Shown: piece after piece, positions 57,723 through 61,078 of the stretch
Layout: every line of letters starts with the position of its first letter
Numbering within the stretch: the stretch's first letter is position 1
Assembly: GCA_015680685.1 (NCBI GenBank)
Contig: MNCI01009245.1
Location: 93,060-154,137, forward strand
Source: Gnetum montanum
Taxonomy: Eukaryota > Streptophyta > Gnetopsida > Gnetales > Gnetaceae
Direction of reading: 5' to 3'
DNA length: 61,078 bases
Notes under the pieces: model-generated
What the model was told of the DNA's origin: nothing
The model's input: only the letters and a program-made list of their open reading frames with translations
The model's database searches: none
Program-made: the position numbers and the translations under genes

Positions 57723-60700
57723 TTACACATCCCCCCTGGTGCCACTGTCACCTATATCCCTGAGGTCCAGCTCTAAGCCTAATAAATCATCCTCAAGTGG
57801 GGCGTCTCTTTTAGAAGGTATTCCTTTGTGAGGAATGTCATCTTCATGAGGTCCTTGCTCTAACATTGGCTCCACAAGAGGATGGTCTTCGTCATTACGC
57901 TCGTCTTCCTGTACTTGCTCACCACCCTGTTCGCCTTCTTCGTCCACTCCTAGTACTTATATACAGTAAATACATTAGTAAAAGTCATCATAGGATAAAC
58001 CTAAAAATTTGAATTCAATAACACCCAAACTTACTCACGATGGTCCTGCTTCCGCAGCAAAGGGGAGCTGATCTAAACCAACCCATAGGCGCTACATAAT
58101 TTCATCTTCAGTTAATTCAGACCATACTCCATTTCCCAAAGCAGTTCCAGCTTTGACCTTCCCCTTTTTCACACTAGTCCATCGGGGTGGTTCAGGGAAG
58201 AAGGTAGGGACTGTAGTCTCGCCCTCAGGAAGAGAAATCTCTCTTTCTGGGGACGCACTTACGATCACCTGCTCCTAGAACTTCTCAAAGGCTTTGGATG
58301 CGCCAACGACTTTGAGGAATACCCACAAGAATTGAGCTTCGACGGCAGAATCTCTATAATGCTGACGATAAGCAAGACTTTCTCGCTTATACAGATGCTT
58401 GTGATCTTTCTCCGTCTACCCCCACTCCTACACACTTGCGCAGAAATCCTTCCAGTCTTGGCTTTTCTGAGCTAACAACTCTATTTGCATCCTCTACTCC
58501 ACCAACTCCCGACTGGTTTGCACGCTGTTTCTGACTGTGGTCCAATAGTGAGAGTAATCAATAATAGCTGTATGCTAGTCCTCTGCTCCTGTTTCCCATG
58601 CCTACAAGAATTTGCATCGTGATTTTAAGTCTCCGACCTCTTTGGCCAGAGACGCCTTTTCCCTCTCTGACCTCTGCAGTCTCTTCTAGAGGTCTTCATT
58701 GACACTCCGACTCTCCCACAAAGAGCGAGTCGAGCGTAACACACATTTACGCATTTCCTCATAAATGTTGCGTGGCATGACCGCCCCGTCTGATGAAGGC
58801 TCCACTATGTCCAAGTCAATGGGCTCCGTAGGGTCCCATCGAAGGTGAGCTCCTGATAACAAACAATATCAAGCGTAAATAAAACATTACAACTATATAA
58901 TAAAATAAGCGTATAGTAGTAGTAACATACCAGCCCCAGGATCGACGCGCTCGAGGCGCTCGATCATATCATTGACAACGCCTTCCATGAAGGCAAATTT
59001 GTCAAGAAATTCTCCCCACGCTTTGCCCACAACAGCAGACGTGGATGCATCTTGTTCATCTGTAGCGTAATTAAGTTAAAATTTCTAGTTATTAATAGAA
59101 TTCCTACAAAAGTCTTAATGCACTGACCTCTGCCTGATGTGGTAGGGGGTGCATCAATATTTTCCACCTCCTCTCTCTCTTCATGCACAAGGGTCTATGC
59201 GTCATTTATTCTAACAGCCAGGGCCTCCTCTTCCAAAACTGGGACCCCTTCTCCACGTCGTAATACCACTGCCCCTATTTTAGGGGTCAACCACTCTGTA
59301 GGTCTTGCTGTTCATGTCACATAACACATCTAAACAATTCAGGATACTTTAAATAAAGTTGCATCATATAATAATTGTAATAAATTTCATTATGTCTTTA
59401 CGCTTACCAAGCGGAGGTTTACTCCACTGAACTCTGACTTGCATAGTCCTGTCTATGCCACCTGTTGGCTCCTTAGGCGCCTCAGTTAAGCAAGGCCTTT
59501 TTTGCTGGACCGAGGCATCCACTATCTCTGCCGCTAGGTGCTTTCCCTGCAACACGTCACCGGTGTAAGTGGGAATCACCCCACCTACACTGTCAGTGCC
59601 CCGCACTCGAGGCACCACCAAATCCCTTGTCGTTATAGACTGAGACTCCCCAATTCCCTCTAGAGGATCCTGTCCTCGAGTAGTACCAAAAATATGGGAA
59701 ATCCAAGGTTTGGATAGCTAGTCTCGATCTTGCTGGACCCAAACCCCATTCCTTTGGACAACCAAAAATTCGGCAAAACGCCGGAGGTAAGCTATGAAGA
59801 AGGCAAAGTGCACATTAAAACGAGACTCAAGCTTCTAGTGGAGCTTGACCATTTCAGTGCATAACCCCTCAGCGAAATAGCTTGCCTAGTTGAACTGGGT
59901 TCCTTCCTCCATAACCTCCCGCATGATACGGGCATGTTCTATGGTAAAGAACCTCCCTTGTGAGAGTGTTTTGGGGAAAGCCCGGGCCCAGAAGAGGGGA
60001 TAGATAGTCTTGGTGATTTCTAATTCAATCCTTTCACAAGGGATCCCCTTGGCCTCTTTCTTGGTCCCCAGCCACTCCTCCAACTTTTCCTGACATTTGT
60101 GGCTCCTCCTCGCTCTTTCCTCTATGGGAAGACCGTCAGAGGGGACGTCGAAAAGGTTAGCAAACAGCTGAGCGTCGATATCACAATTTACACGCACGTG
60201 ATGCACGCGCGTGCAAAAACGTTCAGCCCTCTCGCTGAAGGAGTTAACCAGTGTTAACATTTCGCTGGCAGGGACATTAAGGGTTACGGCCAAAAATAAA
60301 TGCATTAGCCTTGCTTCCCGCAGCTTGGTGACCAACACAACTGGGGCTACCACATGGCCAAGCCAGCGTTGTGCCTCCTTGATGTCGCCATAGTGGAAGA
60401 GGAGGGTATTCACCTCGCGGCTGAAAATTGTAGTGGTAATCTCCTGGGATTCCCTGACTGAACAACGCAAGACACATGTCTAAGTAGCAAAAATACTATT
60501 ACGCTACATTTCAAAAAAAATAGACCAAACAAAAAACAATGTAATATCTTGTAAATAACAGTAGCAACAAAACCTTACCAGGGCCAAATGGCAAAGGAAA
60601 TGGAGGAAGTTTCTTCTGCACGTCCGCGATGGTAAGGAGCGGGTCCAAAGTCCATTCTTCATGTAACCACCCAAGATTCTGGCAATTCTGGAAAGAATCA

Positions 60701-61078
60701 GCATAACGGGTGGGGTACTTATGAATGTCGAAGGCAATCTGCCCCATTACACCAGCGCGTATGTTGCTAGTCGAGGTAAATGCCTTTATTGCCATCTCGG
60801 TCCAAGTTAATGTATCATTATCACCTACTAACTTGTTCTCATGGATAAAAAACCTATATCATACGATGTATTCTTATCTTATGCTTTACAAATCTAGACA
60901 ATAAACACATAATGACTATACCGCCAACAAAAACAACTTACCCGCCCGAATAATACACCGTGCCTGGTGGGTTCTAGAAGTAAGTCGAGACATGACGGGC
61001 CATGAACAAAGTATTGTATGTATGGTAATAGCTAAACTGGGCCATTTCCCAGATCCAACTTAAGCACCTCAACCCTCT
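57723..61078 (-). pseudogene. Antisense multi-exon gene of element F (plant-transposon-type protein with coiled coil)
   Basis: Gene model on the minus strand: exons >61078-60942, 60853-60579, 60457-59408, 59329-59128, 59059-58931, 58852-58039 and 57955-57723; the 5' end is outside the window. The introns of 68-121 bp all run GT...AG. Four of six junctions (1, 2, 4 and 5) preserve phase exactly; junctions 3 and 6 are off by a base or two. Exon 2 has 'TWTEMAIKAFTSTSNIRAG'. Exon 3 has 'NTLLFHYGDIKEAQRWLGH', 'MLTLVNSFSERAERF' and 'KTIYPLFWARAFPKT'. Exon 6 is Glu/Lys/Arg/Gln-rich and coiled-coil-like, ending in 'WVGLDQLPFAAEAGPS'. Exon 7 is acidic (VDEEGEQGGEQVQEDERNDED). Of 14 in-frame stops, 13 are TAG and one (exon 4, frame uncertain) is TGA. 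N-terminal domain plus coiled coil parallels the sense second ORF of B and D. Function unknown; known Tat elements carry antisense ORFs in this position. Confidence 0.75.

Larger units (their letters stand above)
50163..61078 (+). mobile_element. Element F: family-2 (Tat-like) retrotransposon with antisense spliced gene
   Basis: Inserted in element E and continuing past the window edge. Order: 5' LTR, primer site, gag, (inverted solo LTR inserted), protease, repeat array, and then a multi-exon gene on the opposite strand. An antisense ORF in the 3' part is a known trait of some Tat-lineage elements, and the gag style fits that lineage. RT, RNase H and integrase are absent between protease and repeat array. 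The word TTACGC/GCGTAA is extraordinarily frequent through the whole element, in LTR, spacers and introns. CpG-rich sequence is better preserved than in the family-1 copies, so F is younger. Confidence 0.85.

Noticed and set aside
58039-58852. Genetic recoding of TAG (readthrough) to explain exclusive TAG stops
   Set aside because: TAG is a normal stop in plants, CAG-to-TAG by methylcytosine deamination is sufficient, and the same copy has frame problems at two junctions. Kept only as a remote alternative.

Overview
The window looks like intergenic DNA from a vascular plant with a large, repeat-dense genome. A gymnosperm is my best guess, but the sequence does not prove it. The evidence is eukaryotic and plant-type: Ty3/gypsy LTR retrotransposons of the Athila/Tat type with target-site duplications (TSDs), a tRNA-Asp-type primer site, an integrated plant pararetrovirus (Caulimoviridae type), a decayed LINE, and a captured plant U-box E3 ligase reading frame. 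I see no intact host gene. Almost every reading frame is broken, mainly by C-to-T/G-to-A changes. Two assembly gaps (15369-15446 and 43234-43709) and two single Ns are present.

Layout. 1-107: start of an antisense family-1 LTR. 710-7661: element A (family 1, TSD AGGGG), with gag-protease but no RT or integrase. 9330-10730: relic Ty3 RNase H/integrase. 11288-19669: element B (family 1, TSD TTCAT), with gag plus a second large sense ORF, no pol. 21449-29180: two pararetrovirus fragments in back-to-back orientation; the sense copy is split by solo LTR C (24849-25874, TSD CCAGT). 30830-32210: LINE relic. From 32530 to the end is a nested tower: element D (family 1, minus strand, the only copy with RT-RNase H-integrase) is split by insertion G (40807-43927, TSD CTAAG, carrying a U-box gene fragment) and abuts family-2 element H (plus). 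H is cut by family-1 element E (minus), E by family-2 element F (plus), and F by an inverted solo LTR of its own family (54390-55789, TSD CTACC).

How the parts relate. Family-1 LTRs run TGATGAG...CTCATCA, with short palindromes upstream of a TATA box. A and B lack pol, so they would have needed a pol-bearing relative such as D. B and D carry a large coiled-coil/plant-transposon-type ORF in the sense direction, its ATG directly after a splice-acceptor-like AG. Family 2 (F, H) has 1.4-1.57 kb LTRs, a Tat-type gag and a protease. F also carries a similar type of protein on the opposite strand, as a gene with at least seven exons and short GT-AG introns; it converges on gag-pro across a GGCCCGCAATGGCCTTAAAC repeat array. 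F is also saturated with the word TTACGC/GCGTAA. The antisense spliced gene, the TTACGC enrichment, the AGTCATGGGGG motif at equivalent boundaries of A and B, and the U-box capture are the observations most worth following up.
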